The notes: a model not told the origin generated them from the sequence alone. Positions 1-12,839 are shown, numbered from the stretch's first letter. The stretch: DNA of 64,000 nt from Branchiostoma floridae (GCF_000003815.2 NC_049986.1:22995301-23059300); one strand, 5' to 3'. Translations and numbers: made by a program.

Positions 1-15
1 AGTGACTGTTCCTTA

Positions 16-238
16 TACCCCCTTTTCTCTGCTCTCGCCCTGCTCTCTCTGCGACCTCAAATTTGACAGATCGCTCAACGAAATCTAAAGAAAAGAAACG
101 AATCTTTTTACACTTTGTTGTCTTCTTTGTCAACTTTACGTTTTGTATGACATACCCAATTTGAAAGCGAAGGATGCACATATCCTATTCAGGTCGCAGC
201 GAGAGCACAGCGCGATCGCCGTCTAGTGGAAAGGGGGC
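16..238 (+). mobile_element. Inverted-repeat element family A (MITE, PIF/Harbinger-like), copy 1
   Basis: Short non-coding element of about 223 bp flanked by the 3-bp duplication TTA (13-15 and 239-241). The left end starts TACCCCC and continues through a GCTCTC-rich stretch. The right end reads CGCCGTCTAGTGGAAAGG and is the inverse of the left ends of sister copies. The interior holds a block ending GTATGACATACCCAATTT that recurs in every copy. No transposase is encoded. A 3-bp TTA/TAA duplication is typical of PIF/Harbinger elements, so the superfamily call is an inference from target site and termini only. Confidence 0.7.
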
Positions 239-241
239 TTA

Positions 242-3200
242 ACCAAATTGACATTTGCATGTCTTTGCTTTTACTTATCTGAAGATGGCTACTGCGGCAA
301 AGAGTCGATCTTCGCTCCTCGAGGCCAGCTGCATTGCATTTTCGGTGGAATGGATTTCCCTTCGCTTGACTAACCACGTCTACTGAGGTTACTTCTCTCC
401 GCATTTTTGTTCTCTCCACGGCGGGCATTACGTACGTATGTGCGGCTACGATAACGACGGGAGAAAATCCATGCTCAAAGTACGGAACATTACCGAAGAT
501 ATGAGGGATGACTTAGAAGTTATCCACGATCAATCTACCGTGCATCCATCACTCCGAGGCTCCATTGTGTTCCACCGAGCCATTCCTATACGTAGAGACG
601 CTGAATCTTGTAGAAAATACAGGCAGATTCTTGATGATGTTAGACATGTTGATGTAGGAATTATGGCTAATCAGGAATCACGTGCACCTGCTTAGATCTA
701 TCCAGGTACCGAACAAACGTTACGATGAACAAATATCGTGACGGTGTAAATATCTATCAGATGAGACGATCCCGGAACAGCATCCACCGAATCTTTATTG
801 TCAAAGATCCTTATTGTCGCGCTCATCCGGGGATTTCTATGGACCGATGACTCCGAAATTGAAAAGGCGCAGCTTTAATTCACGGATCGCAGTCATTTTG
901 ATCGTACAATACTCCGAAAGTCAATATCTAGAGCCAGGGAAATCTATGGAAGGGATTTGCATGGTAGGGAGTCATCTAAAGAACAGGGCTTGGTCAATAG
1001 AAGGCTTCTCGGTAGCTTACTCTGGACCGCATTCCCTCAGCCACTTAAATAACTACAACTATCTCCCTCAGACGTTCATAGTTCATCTGATAAAAGAAAA
1101 GTTGGCCATGATCGTACATCTATGGCCGCAGTCCAAGAATCTCAGACGATAGGTTTGATTAAGTTATGGTTTTGAGGCAGACAGGAAGGACATACACTCT
1201 TAGATCTACCCAGACCAGACAGGCAGTGCTGGGATAAGCTTGTGACAGACAGCTGTCAGTTCGTTAAAAGGGTAGTCATTTTTCGTAACGTTAACATGTA
1301 GCTACGTGCAGGAAACATTTGATGTAAAGCTATACATATCCTTTTTTATCTGAAGTCCAACAACAAATCGTCAGAATCCAAGGAATGCTTATAAGACATC
1401 TTGACAATACGGCTGGGGGAAGGTTTTTCGTTTCTTTGACTGTAATGCTGGCCCACAGGGATGCAATTACCAAATACTTGCAATGCTATGGCAACTGTTG
1501 TCTAGTTTTGAAGACGCAATTTTCGAGAAGTTTTTTTGCAGGTCCTAAATGATTAATCTGGTGATAGGATCCTAATCTTCGTCCTGACCTCCGTCCCCCC
1601 GTGACCACAAGACCCCTGATTACCCAAAGGAGGGCCATCAATCTACCCCGGTCTTCTGTGCTAAAACAAAATACTACATCAAGTACCAACCTCCATGTTT
1701 GCAGCAATGACCTTCAGGCATGACCTTGATGTATGTCTCTCAAGTTAAGCGTGCCTTCAAGTTTCTCTGTCGGTCTGCTTGAGCGATCATCGGATAGAGC
1801 GATTAGTCGTACAGCAGTGATGAATACGTGGAAGAGACAGGTCCGCTGATAACCAGAAATCATTCAGGAATCAGAGACGAAGGGCCGACGAAAACTACGG
1901 CCAGCCAATTCAGCAGCCGGCAAGACGTATTTGGAGCAGACAAAGAGACTCCTGGATGATGTAACGCATCATCTTGGATCATTACATTGTCTTAAAAAAT
2001 CAAAAACGTTTGGAACAACTTTATCCTAGGGCACGAAGTAGTTTGTTTTCCAGGGCTTGTTTGAAGTGAATACAAAATACCAACTGCAAAACGGCCTTAT
2101 CAGGAAATAGATAGAAGTTGAAAAATTCAAGAGAAAACATCTTGACAGAGGGTCTAAGTTCAGAGGTATCCATGAGCTCCACTGCTTCTGTCAATACATT
2201 TTTATAACCTGAAACGCACGACTGCAATTTCTGTATGGTTTCTTCACATGTTAGCTTCCATGGATGCTCAAGAGCCCACATTTCGGTATAAGGCGATGGA
2301 ACTCAATTGGAATTTTGAAATCCCACATTTCCTAGCTTGAATATTATCATGCCAAATTAAAAAGTAAGACAGCAAAGTACCTGATAGGCAGGATGTTCGA
2401 TGTTTATTTTTTATAATTTTTTTAGAGCTCTGTCAACTGTTTGGTCGCAACCCGGTCTGTACTGAACTTTACAACAGGGAGACCTGACTTGTATTTTGCA
2501 GCTTGAAAAACAAAATAATTTGAGAATGACACTAAATGTAATGGAATGACAGCTTAACTGAACTCTAGAACAGGGAGACCTGAAGTAAGTAACCTGCAAA
2601 ACAAAATTTGAGAATGACATTGAATGTAATGAAATGACAGCTTAACGGCCTGTGCAAATGTCATATTTTGAGTCATGGGCAATTAAGGGAAATCAACCTG
2701 CTCAACACAGATGGGGCTTGGCTAGCTCCAGTCACCGCTGCCACCAGTTGTGAAAGTAGGGGAAAAGTGAGAGTAAAGAATAGAAGTTGCCACATCTGCC
2801 AATAGATTAATCAAGTTCATTGTAGCGTTCTAAAATCACTGGTGCGCTCATAAATATTGTGTGGACATTCTGGCTCCATCAATAAGACTTGTGTGGAATT
2901 TTCTGACATGGGGCCAAATTGGCTACTACTAGCGCGTAATAGCTATCACAGGGTACACTTGAATGATATTTTAAACGTTATCTCACCAGTGACATTTGAA
3001 TGACTCTTAGCTTGCAGCTGTTATGGTTATGAGAAATCATTCATATAGTTTCATGTCTCGGCAGAAATTACTGCTCTTTATTATTGAATGGTTTTGATTT
3101 ATAACTCAAAACTAAAGTGATGGATTAACTAGAACTCAATAACGATCTGCCCCACATAGATTTGTCTGTCACAACGGTTCTTACAGCTGCGACCTTGGCG

Positions 3201-3529
3201 TTGGTTCTCTTAGGTTCTCTTTATCAACAGCCCATGCCAGAAATGCGTAGCAACTGCAAGAACATTATCTTTTTTTTTTAAAGATAATAAAATCCACCGT
3301 TCTTGTAACTCAAGTTCAAGTGACAAAGCACCGGTGATAATACGACGATTAATTGACTGCTTCTGTAGACTGAACGAAATCAATGGTCAGACGACACACT
3401 GCCAAATGATTTTTTCCTTTCAATCCTTCTCTGTTGAGCCGGTATACATACAGAATGTACAGCTATAATGCCTGTATGTGGGCCCAGTATCTATTTGGGG
3501 TATTTCTCACTTAAATGTGGCATACTTTA
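242..3529. other. Stretch without a recognisable gene
   Basis: Open frames here are short (the longest are 85 codons at 438-695 and 112 codons at 814-1152, plus strand). They have no recognisable domain, signal peptide or splice context. Apart from the tandem duplication at 2464-2647, I see only a short A/T-rich run near 3270-3290. It may contain regulatory sequence, but nothing in it can be named. Confidence 0.5.
2464..2647. repeat. Two-copy tandem duplication, about 92 bp
   Basis: Unit 1 (2464-2559) and unit 2 (2560-2647) lie head to tail. Both contain ACAGGGAGACCTGA, then TTTGAGAATGACA, and end in GAATGACAGCTTAAC. The copies differ by scattered substitutions and small gaps, so the duplication is not recent. 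Confidence 0.75.
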
Positions 3530-4040
3530 GCAAACTGCATCGATTGGGGAGGTAAATCTGCAGCAGCAACACAGAACAGGTTAAGTTCTACTGATCTATT
3601 AAATTAACCAGCTTAGGGGGGTTAAATTGTCACAAAAACTCTCAGCAAGACAAGGGTTAATATGCAGCTAATCTCTTCCTACTCTTTTCTTTCCGTTCAA
3701 ACAGAAGAACCTCGAGGAAGTAAGCAAACCGCACCGATTGAGGAGGTAAATCTACAGTAGGTTAAGTTCTACTGATTTACTTTTAAATAGCTTACAGGGG
3801 TTAAGTTGGCAACCAAATTTTCCGCAAGACAAGGGTTAATACTCATATCATACTAATCTAACTTCAGTAAACCGCATTGGGGAGGTAAATCTGCAGCAGC
3901 ATCGCAAAATAGATTAAGTTCTACTGATCTATTAAATTTACCAGCTTAGGTGGGTTAAATTTGCACAAAAAATCTCAGCATGACAAGGGTTAATATGCAG
4001 GTAATCTCTCCCAACTCCTTTCTTTCAGTTCAAACAGGAG
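3530..4040. repeat. Three-copy local repeat, 130-180 bp units
   Basis: Copies lie near 3530-3710, 3722-3850 and 3866-4040. Each contains GAGGTAAATCT, GGTTAAGTTCTACTGAT or a near match, a GGGTTAA motif and GACAAGGGTTAATA. Copies 1 and 3 are the most alike and share extra sequence at the right end (TTCTTTC then GTTCAAACAG). Copy 2 is shorter and more diverged. Confidence 0.75.
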
Positions 4041-4264
4041 AATCCCGGGGACGTAAGTTGAGACGGAATTGGCTTTAACTCCGGAAATGCCGTGAAGTAG
4101 GCGGAGGACAACAATAGCTGCATTTCACGCTTCATTTGCCGAGGTAATGGAAGTTGGGCTGGTTTATGAGCGCAGCGCGGAGCCTTTCTTACCAAACACC
4201 GCGGACTGTCTTCAATTTTCCACCGGCAGGTGATACGACTCCTTACTTAGCCCCGGGCTGGTAA

Positions 4265-4795
4265 ATGGGCTCTTCCGCAAAGAAAGCTGTTACATCTGTC
4301 TTTTCAGGAGGGAAGCCCCAAACTTTGCTCATGAACACCGCTTTGTTTTACGATACCCGGAGCTCATCGCAAGTCATGGCATGATGATTGGTTGTCTTCA
4401 TGCTGTATTGTGGTGCATTGTTTCAAAATGAAATCTCACATGGTCATCATAGGCCATAGTCAGTATCAGGCAATATCTCAGGAGGCATTTTAGGCGGTAC
4501 AAATTAGACATACCCTTACTAGCCTTAGGCTCTTCCGTGAAGAAAGCTGTTACATCTGTCTTTTCAGGAGGGGAACCCCAAACTTTACTTTACGATACCC
4601 GAAGCTCATCGCAAGTCATGGCATGATAACTGGTTGTCTCCCTGTAGTGTTAAAAGAAAAGTGAAGGTTGTATTGTGGAGTGATGTTTCCAAACGAAATC
4701 TCATATGGTCATCACAGACCGTAGTCAGTATCAGGACATAATTCATGAGACATTTAAGGCGGTAGAATTCAGACATATACTTAGGCAGTTTTGAT
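4265..4795. repeat. Two-copy tandem duplication, about 260 bp
   Basis: Unit 1 spans about 4265-4520 and unit 2 about 4526-4795. Both begin GGCTCTTCCG followed by AAGAAAGCTGTTACATCTGT. They then share a block around CTCATCGCAAGTCATGGCAT and a block with AGTCAGTATCAGG. Small insertions distinguish the copies. No coding potential is shared between them. Confidence 0.8.
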
Positions 4796-5765
4796 GCTGC
4801 ACAGATATCTAGATAGCAAACCTTCCAAAGTGTATTCAATGTAAAATACAACAACACTCTTTTGTTTTATCTAATTTGTGATTTGCAGAGAGCATTTCAC
4901 ACCATAACACTGTTAATCCACACCCTTGTGACTAGTCTTGCTAACTTGGTGGCAAGACTTGAAATCGCACCAGCGCAAATCTCAAATAGTCATTGCTTAT
5001 ATTGCATTACGTAATTTCCTCATATTGCCTACTACACGTTAGATTCCCTCCGTATTAACCCATATATCGTTTCTATCTGCCATGTATTCTAGTAGCTATT
5101 TTCTGGTAACGTTTAGCAACACTATATGTCGGAGCAGACGACCGTACGAACGACTTTTCTCGGTGACTAATCGCCATAATCTGCCGTACATCAGGTAGAA
5201 TCGCTGACAGTATTATACATTATTCCCACATAATGGGCGGGTTTTATTGGTTTCATCAAAGTTCCAGGCAGCAACAGATATTTCTTACTGATCCCCTGCG
5301 AAACATGAAGACTGCTCCCCTTATTTTCCTTGATAATGCGCCGGGAGGAAATGGAATAAGAAGCGAGTTAAGAAGGGCAGACAGTGCCGGCGGATTAGCT
5401 CGCAGCCCGCTCGGCCGGCCCCATAGCGAATGTCCAGGCATCTTAATAGCTACTTGAGGAAATGAGTTGTATTATCCAGAACATTCGCGAAGAGGCCGTC
5501 GGGACGCGTTCAGTCCAACAGACGGAGACAGGGCGACTGTGAAAGAGCACGTAGGCGGGCGGGTCAAAAGCAAACATCCCCGTCTAAACCCCAGTAAGGC
5601 CACGTTGATTTAGTTATACGGATGTCATCCCCGCGCGCATCAATTTTTGGCTGTTTCCAAAAATAAAATAAAAAGGTTTCAATCATACTCTAAATCGTAC
5701 GAAAAAGATTTAGAATAAGCAAATACATGCCGTGGATTGCAAAAATAATTACTGGAAACCGTATG
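4796..5765. other. Stretch without a recognisable gene
   Basis: Two overlapping open frames on opposite strands at 5233-5457 fall in a GC-richer patch and have no recognisable features. They are more likely chance than coding. Nothing else was identified. Confidence 0.45.
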
Positions 5766-5768
5766 TTA

Positions 5769-6008
5769 TACCCCCTTTCCACTAGGACGGCGATCTCGCC
5801 GCACTCTCTGCGACCTCAAATTTGACAGATCGTTCAACGAATTGTATAGAAAGGAAACAAATCTTCTTACACTTTGTGTTTTTTTTGTCTTCTCAGTCAC
5901 ACTTTAACGTTTTGTATGATTTACCCAGTGTGAAGGCGAAGGTTACACATATCCTATTTAGGTCGCAGTGAGAGTGCAACGCGATCGCCGTCTACTGGAA
6001 AGGGGGCC
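5769..6008 (+). mobile_element. MITE family A, copy 2 (intact)
   Basis: Intact copy of about 240 bp between TTA (5766-5768) and TTA (6009-6011). It starts TACCCCCTTTCCACTAGGAC and ends CTACTGGAAAGGGGGCC, so the ends are inverted repeats. The interior reads TTTGACAGATCGTTCAACGA and later GGTTACACATATCCTATTTA, as in the other copies. It is the best copy for defining the family's boundaries. Confidence 0.8.
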
Positions 6009-6011
6009 TTA

Positions 6012-6800
6012 CCGTCATACAAGGTCGAAGGAGAATCTGCTATTCGGTCGGTATACTAAAAACTAGTTAAATCATAACTCATTGTTCTTTCTTGTGCACA
6101 GGAATGACCATCATATTGGACCACTTAGACAAGTAGGCAGGCTTCAGAGTAAATCTTTATAGACTATCACCAATGTCAATGCTCCAAGTTCTGTATGTCA
6201 AGTATACGCGTAACCCCTATATCACCCTCAGCTCACTCCTAGTACTGTGGCAAGCCGACACCGTCAGGACCGCTGCCAGGCGAAGGGAAATACATAAGCC
6301 CGCGTGCAACAAGGCGACTTTCGATTAGCATTAGCGATACTATCGACCCCGTCAAACGGCGTGCTTTTATGAATTGTAAGGATATATTAAATGATCTGCC
6401 AGCAGCCCTGGACCTGGCTGAGGAGATGACCGCGATACGTTAAGGCGAGCTCTGCTGCTGCCAAGTCGGCTGATGCACCCCGTTCCTCATTATCTCACGC
6501 ACAGTTCTTACGTCGACTCCTGTTTCCGATAACAGCTCCCCCGCATATAGGTCGGTCGTCTGGGAGACGGGTTCTGCTTTATACTTCGTGCCTCGTTAAG
6601 GCTTAGGTCACATTTCCGAAGCGGGGCCAACCGGGCAGCTTTCGGACGCGAAAAGAATGACATGAGGAAATACAATAAAATATCGAAAGAGGATTCATGG
6701 GCATGATTTGTGAATTTTTCTAGGTTAATGTTTTAATTTCTCGTTTCCTACAACATTCCGGCCTGGCCCCGGTTTGGAAACGTGACCTAAGCCTAAGTAA
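6012..6800. other. Stretch without a recognisable gene
   Basis: No frame with coding character, no RNA gene and no element termini were seen between the family A and family B elements. Confidence 0.45.
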
Positions 6801-7115
6801 GGTGGTATCTCACTGCACTTGGGGCACCGGTGCGGCACTGCGGGGTTCGTTCACCGCGGCACTCTCTTGTTATTTTCGCCGATCATTTATAGTTTAGATA
6901 TTGCTCTCTCACTCACTCTCACACATTCTCGCCGCATATGAGACTTCGCTGAGGCGGGCTGTCATATTGCGTAATTCGTAAAAATATGACATAAAAGACA
7001 ACGAAATACACAAAGCGTAAGAAAATTCGTTCTTTATCTCAGAAATTCGCTGAGTAATCTTTCGAACCCCGCAGTGCCGCACCGGTGCCGCAAGTGCTGT
7101 AAGATAGGTACCACC
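6801..7115. mobile_element. Inverted-repeat element family B (MITE), copy 1
   Basis: About 315 bp with long inverted ends. The left arm reads GGTGGTATCTCACTGCACTT and continues GGTGCGGCACTGCGGGGTTCG. The right arm carries the complementary CGAACCCCGCAGTGCCGCAC and ends GGTACCACC. The middle contains GAAAATTCGTTCTTTATCTC, shared with the copy at 52271-52519. A 133-codon minus-strand frame at 6909-7310 crosses the right arm and is not supported as a gene. Confidence 0.7.
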
Positions 7116-7354
7116 TTTACCCTGTCTCGCGGCAGGTTCTGGATGTAGGTAATTGACCAAGATGGATTCCGACGAGAACTTGTAGGGGGTGACAATTACA
7201 AGAAACGAGCCTTGATGAACAGCTCGTGCAAAACGAGCGTGGTATTGGATCTTTGTATTAGGTGAAGGTGGGAACTGGATTAATTCATCATAGTCTTGTT
7301 CCGAATTCAACAGGCTCTATCGAGCGGTTTAGTTAAAAGGGGGAGGATGAAGGC

Positions 7355-7407
7355 TTGTGTGTTTGCGTGTGTGTGTGTATGTGTGTGTGTGTGTGTGTGT
7401 ATGTGTG
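7355..7407. repeat. (GT)n microsatellite
   Basis: A run of GT dinucleotides interrupted by a few TA steps. It creates an artefactual Val/Cys-rich open frame at 7296-7562. Confidence 0.9.
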
Positions 7408-7917
7408 ACAAATTTCTTTACAACATTTATGTTATCAACATGGCAATACGTAAGTATCCCTTAATGATAGAAGAGCTGTTCACGTACTTCTATACACATC
7501 AGAGATTGCAAAAAAAAGTCAATACAAGACCCATGTGTGTGGGTTCCCCAGACTTAACTTAAACTTTTCTAATAATAAGCCTTTCTGTTAGCTTCTCGTC
7601 TGCTCTTCAGCTTACATTATCCGCTGTCTATCGGTCATGCACCAGCTGCGTAATTCTATGCAAAGCAGAGCTCGAGACTGAAAGGCAACCAAAACAGGCA
7701 TATAAAAAGTGAAAACAGGCATATATGCGTGGGTAATAGATTATGTTAGATACTCGTCTGACGTTTCCCTTGACGAGCTTGCAGCTTCACCCTTCAGCGT
7801 CTATTGATCACAAAAGTACATATTTCTGAATGTTGGAAGAGCTGTTCACATGTTTCTATTGAAAGCAGAGATCTAGATTGCAACAAGTCAAAACAAACAA
7901 GTTAGTTGTACTGCATT

Positions 7918-8066
7918 GTTCTGCCAGTTCAATCTATGACGCTGAAGAAGAGGAATGGATGTCACTCGAAACGTTCGGAAGTAAATCTTCGCGTTTTTTT
8001 ATCCAGTTGTAGAGATTGAATATTGTTAATACATGTACCTGGATGTCCGGATCCAACGTTCATAAA
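7918..8066 (+). repeat. Dispersed hairpin repeat, copy 1
   Basis: Contains GCTGAAGAAGAGG, then TGTCACTCGAAACGTTCGG, then TTTATCCAGTTGTAGAGATT and a terminal CGTTCATAAACGTG. Diverged copies in the same order occur at 41165-41432 and 61468-61605. The stem pairing GAG with CTC in front of GAAAC is weaker in this copy than in the other two. The parent element is not identifiable from this window. Confidence 0.6.
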
Positions 8067-9049
8067 CGTGAAATATATAGATGTGTGTGTGTTAGAATTA
8101 GACCTGGACTTGGTTAAGAGTAAATTTCGTTAGCCTCTCGTCTGACGCTTCCCTTGACGAGCTCGCAGCTTCCCCCTTCAGCTTACATCATCCTTGTGTA
8201 TCGATCCCCAGCTGTGAGGTGAGATAGGCGTGCAGGACAGAGAAGCCGGAGCCAGCCGTGCTAAATACATCCCGTCCGTGGGGACAACTCCCTCTTAACG
8301 GGCACTCAATAACATCACGACCCATCTGAGCCTCGTTAATCTGAAGATAAGAGTCTTTTACAGGGAATTGGGGCATCACGGCGTTGAAGGTAAATCTGGC
8401 TGCGTATAAAACTATAAGTACATGAAATGTATAAACAAACTGTGGTAACAGATATGAAGATTCCAACTACAAAGGACTAATAAATTATTTAAAAGCACTA
8501 TGTATCTATCAAAGAAAGAAGTCAAACCCAACCTGTTTATAAATAGCCAACACTAGTATTCGTCTAGAATATTGTTTATAACCGTTCATTGTCACTTGTA
8601 TACCTCCAATGTTTATAACATGTACTTGCAATTAGCCCTCGGGCATGAACTTGCGAATCAACATTTTCTCATTTATCTCCGACTATACGATGATATGACT
8701 TACTTGACTTTTAGCACAGGGCCACAGAGATGTAAGACTGGTTTATTGGTTAAAACTATTTCCGCTAAGACGTTGAAATGCTAGATTCATTACATCCCAT
8801 CCTAGCTTAAAAACAAGTATGACTTGATATCCTTCTGTCTCGGAAGACAGTGGAGTTCGCACCATGGTTTGGTCAGTTGGTGGTTGGGTGACAGTGTCTG
8901 GTGTACTGAACAAAGTTAGACAGTTATTCAGGCTATGATATTCCATGTTTTTAGATAGACTTCCCCCAATGAAAAGGGTTGGTACTGATAATAATCCTCC
9001 GCAGACAATTGTTCTCTTGTGTCAACAATGTCATGAATTGGAGTCTTGA
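8067..9049. other. Stretch without a recognisable gene; contains a dispersed tail motif
   Basis: Around 8632-8665 lies TTAGCCCTCGGGCATGAACT, a short motif that recurs in variant form near 26716, 34673 and 36068. At 36068 it is followed by AATAAAG, which suggests the 3' end of a retroposed element. The rest of this stretch shows no coding or RNA feature that I recognise. Confidence 0.4.
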
Positions 9050-9455
9050 GACTACAGCTTACCCAGTAAAGTACCTGTAACACAGCACCAAAATGGCTTC
9101 TGGAATCATCTTTTAACAAAGATCCATCAAGATAGGAGGCATCTGTGAACTGTACCAATGGACCGATCCTCAATCCCAGTCAATAGACTTAAGTTTACCC
9201 AGTAAAGTTGACCCTGTAGCTCCGCTACAAAATGGTTTCTGGAGTCATCTGTATACAAGATCTATCAAGATAGAAAGAAGATCTTTGTACTTTAAACTGA
9301 ACTGTGCCAATGGAACGATCTTCAATCCCAGTGAACAGACTTAAGTTTACCCAGTAAAGCTAACCATGTAGGGCTGTCCCCAAATGGCCTCTGGGGTCAT
9401 CTGTCTACAAGATTCATCAAGATCGGAAGGAGACCTGAACTGAACTGTATCAAAC
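9050..9455. repeat. Three-copy tandem repeat, about 150 bp
   Basis: Copies begin near 9055, 9190 and 9346. Each contains TTACCCAGTAAAG, then AAATGG(C/T)(T/C)TCTGG, a TCATCAAGAT-type segment, and in copies 1 and 2 a block ending in TCAATCCCAGT. The third copy is truncated at its right end. Confidence 0.75.
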
Positions 9456-9804
9456 GGCAAATTGAACTCTACAGTAGCTAAAGTTTGTTGTACCTGAACA
9501 GTCCAGAGTTTGTCAGACTAAGTGTGAAGGACGTACGAGTTCTTTAACCCCGGGAGTTCTAAACCAAGTACACAAACGGGTAAGTTTCCTCGAAGTCCAA
9601 TATCTGCTTTGAATTATTCACGTCTTTGCTCGATTGAGTGGCGCTCATTATGGGCTAATTTTCTGGAGCACAGTTCTGTTATAAACCGCGGGAAGGAGAA
9701 ACCCGTGGAGCTGGAACCGTTCGTTTGATCAGCCAGCCTGACTGATGTCCTTCGTTACACTCCCCGGGTCAGGGGAGGCTGCTGTGGCGGGAGCCGCCGT
9801 CTAA

Positions 9805-10580
9805 TTTCATGCACTATCAGCGATGAGAAGTGGGCAGACCGTGGACATTGACGTTTTCCAAGACTGATATATGTTGCAGGTGGAGAGATCAAAACGATAT
9901 ATATGTACACATCTCCTTTCCTGATCCTGTAGGTTTTAGATCCAATAAGGTTACCACAAATTCTCCTTAATTACTCTGAAACAGTTTGGCCGTCTGTTTG
10001 CTTGCCAGATTCGTATTTCTTTGCATGCTTGTTATGTTTATAGTACCGTTATAAACCTCAACCATCAGTCCATTTAGTAAGGGATGACAATTCCGAATAA
10101 GTGACCAAAATTGATGATTTATACCAAACAGTATCAAAAGCAGACACACAATGTCTGTGCGCTATCAGCAATGAGAAGTGGGCAGACCGTGGACATTAAC
10201 GTTTTACAAGACTGATACACGTCGCAGGTGGAGAGATCAAAACGATATTTACACAGTACCTTCACTGATCCTATAGGTTTTAGATCCACCAACGCACCCC
10301 AACCATGCTGACACATTTTGAACGTTTGTTTGTTTGCTTGCTAGATTCTTATTTGTTTGTATGCTTGAATGTATGAATGTTGTAAGTATGGTGTCTATGA
10401 TATTAACTATATGAGATGTAATTTGTTTTGTTACTTAATATGCTTTTTATATTCGTAGTATATTCATCTATCTTCATTAATACTTCCATTTACCAAGAGA
10501 TGACAATTTTCAAGTAATTTATCATTAGATGATTCGTACCAAACAGTGTCAAAAGCACGTACGTCAATCATTGCATGCCT
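9805..10580. repeat. Two-copy tandem duplication, 345-430 bp
   Basis: Unit 1 (about 9805-10150) and unit 2 (about 10151-10580) share GAGAAGTGGGCAGACCGTGG, then GTGGAGAGATCAAAACGATA, then TAGGTTTTAGATCCA. Further along they share TGTTTGCTTGC, GATGACAATT, ACCAAACAGT and TCAAAAGCA. Unit 2 is longer because of extra A/T-rich sequence in its middle. Confidence 0.8.
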
Positions 10581-11190
10581 GTGTGCTAATTGGCCAACGC
10601 AAATGGCAATGAAATCGTAAACAAATTAACCACTGTTTCAGAAAAAAAACATGTCATCAGAGTATGATTAACACCAGGTAAAAGTGGCTTCATATAAAAT
10701 AAACACATTCGGTGGTAATGCACTCAACAAGATGCTAACTTAATGGTTCGAAAGATTGAGCGTCTCGTTACCACTGCGTTAAATTACACTGCGAGGCCAG
10801 CTGAGCTTACGGGCTGTAAAACAAGTCAACATTTCCCAAAAAAAAACATAGTTATTTACTTCTGATTTAGATTAACGGTAACGATAGGTATAATCAAGAA
10901 GCTTGTTGTTTTCATTTAATGATGAATTACTTCCTTTTATAAATTATTTGATTCATGATGGAAGACTTTTGCCTATCCAACGTAGACCTGCTAATTCACA
11001 GACGTTTTAAAGATATATGCATCTAGCTTACTGTTTGTGTATCTCCCTAGAATACTAAAGTAATAGTGACAAACAGTCGTTAGTGCAACAACATTTGCTG
11101 TATCAGCATTGCAGCCCTTTTTTATTTTTATTTTTTTACTTAATGGTCACCACGTAACAAAGCCTGAAGGCCACATCAAGGTTACGGGTT
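10581..11190. other. A/T-rich stretch without a recognisable gene
   Basis: Homopolymer A and T runs are frequent. No coding frame, RNA gene or element boundary was recognised. Confidence 0.45.
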
Positions 11191-11239
11191 AAATGATTGG
11201 AACTGTAACAGCAACTCTTCCCCCTAGGTCAGAAACATC

Positions 11240-11566
11240 ATGATTGAGACCAGCCCAATTGCTCACTATGAGTGAGGACTAAATGACCCAATAGGCCAAG
11301 CAGGGGTTACGAGGGCTGCTCGGGAGCCCCCCATTATTGGGCCGGAATGGTTTGATCCGCTCATGTTCGCACATGTGGCGGGTTCGTTAACGTGGGGTGT
11401 TGCTCTCCCCGAACACGGGACCCCCATCAGAAGGCTAGGTACTCATTTCCACCTGAGTAAAGGGAGGAAAGTCGTGTAAAGAGTCTTTCCCACGGCAGCC
11501 GGGTTTGAACCCGCAACCTCTCGGTCACGAGGCAGACACACTGCCACTACGCTACACGGTCCCTCC
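11240..11566 (-). mobile_element. tRNA-derived SINE
   Basis: Read on the minus strand, the head starts GGAGGGACCGTG and contains a box A-like element TAGCGTAGTGGCA (11542-11554). A box B-like element GGGTTCAAACCC follows (11501-11512), so the head at about 11490-11566 resembles a tRNA with an internal polymerase III promoter. The body follows, with GACTCTTTACACGACTTT and then GGTCCCGTGTTCGGGGAGAG. A body-only relative lies at 37035-37390. I do not assign the parental tRNA isotype. The far end is uncertain by some tens of bases. Confidence 0.75.
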
Positions 11567-11597
11567 TTGCGTCTGTGGATGAGCCGAATGAAGAGTG

Positions 11598-11612
11598 CCC
11601 CCCCCCCCCCCC
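11598..11612. repeat. Poly-C run
   Basis: Fifteen consecutive C just beyond the SINE head. Length errors are likely here in any assembly. Confidence 0.9.
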
Positions 11613-12839
11613 GTGTATGATAATGGCAGCCAGCACCTACGATGTATACACATGGCAATTCCATAACCCCAAATTCTTCAGTTCCTATCTAGCTTACATA
11701 TAGGAGATGTTACCTAAACTATACATACCCAATCAACTTTGGACCATCTAGCAAGACAAGGTAACCTACTAGCGGAAAACAAACAACGTACTAGGCTATC
11801 CCTTGCCAATTACAACTTTCGTTAGATTGGTTCTTTACCAGTTCCAACAGACATAATGAAAATTAAAATGTTTGCCACTAGGAGTCGGTTTGTGTATTCC
11901 TGCGGGTATAGTGAATAATACCTGCGGTGGTGTAATGAGAAATAATGCCAACGTTCTAGACTTTTGTACGAAGGATATTCAACACTACGTCAACCGTACT
12001 TCAACGAGAAAAGCGTAATCCGATTCATAGTCATATGATGCTTTCAATGTGCATAAATGTACATCATAGCGTTAGCGTAAGCCTCATGATCACATGAGGA
12101 TAAAATATCGCTCAAAGAAATCATTTACAATCGTTCTGACTTATTGTTTGGATTTAGCGTGTGGCGAATTTACTGGTAAAGTGGGGACAGACTCCTATTT
12201 ACTGGCATTCAGCTTGGCAATAAATATGCATTCATTTATACCGGGCATATATCAGATCCTTTTTTCGTAGCTATAGGTTTATATCTCCTATGGCTGTCGC
12301 TGGTTCAAACGATATCTATCAACAATAGCTATTGACGTCACTCAGGGCTACAGAGAGCTATGCTGGTTTGGATGCTCACGACTCAAGAGAAATCACAAGC
12401 TACGTTTACTTACATACATACACATACATACATACACATACATCCATATTCATACTTGTTAACAAGTTGAAGCATTCACATACTAGTTTTGCTTCCATTG
12501 TTTTCATATCTTTCATCAGTTTAGTTTACTTAGCAACTGCATTTGACAGCAAATCTCAGGGCGTCCCCTTTTTTATACTCGTCTGGAAAAGTTTTAGACG
12601 CTCGTATTTGACGTATCATTCTGATAAACTACGGAAGAACAATCCAGAAACTGTAGCATCCAGCTGTAGCGTACATATTGAAGTTAATTTTCCATCACAG
12701 CATTGGCCCATCAAACTACATGTATTTCGAACTAATTGGCTGTCCAAAGCTCAGCGCTGCCGCCTTGCCTGACAATTAACCGTACATGGTATCTTTATGA
12801 CGTCACTGGGTGGTCGCGTTTCGATCTGACAGTGAAACC
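11613..12839. other. Stretch without a recognisable gene; TACA microsatellite
   Basis: A TACA/CACA run lies at about 12413-12446 and inflates a 146-codon plus-strand frame (12332-12772), which otherwise lacks domains. No splice-consistent exon set was found. Confidence 0.45.

Noticed and set aside
7296-7562. 88-codon Val/Cys-rich frame
   Set aside because: It is the translation of the GT microsatellite.
11490-11566. Functional tRNA gene
   Set aside because: Box A and B match, but the sequence continues into a SINE body with a relative at 37035, and I cannot fold a clean cloverleaf with paired acceptor ends.
12332-12772. 146-codon plus-strand frame
   Set aside because: Inflated by a TACA microsatellite, with no domain and no splice context.
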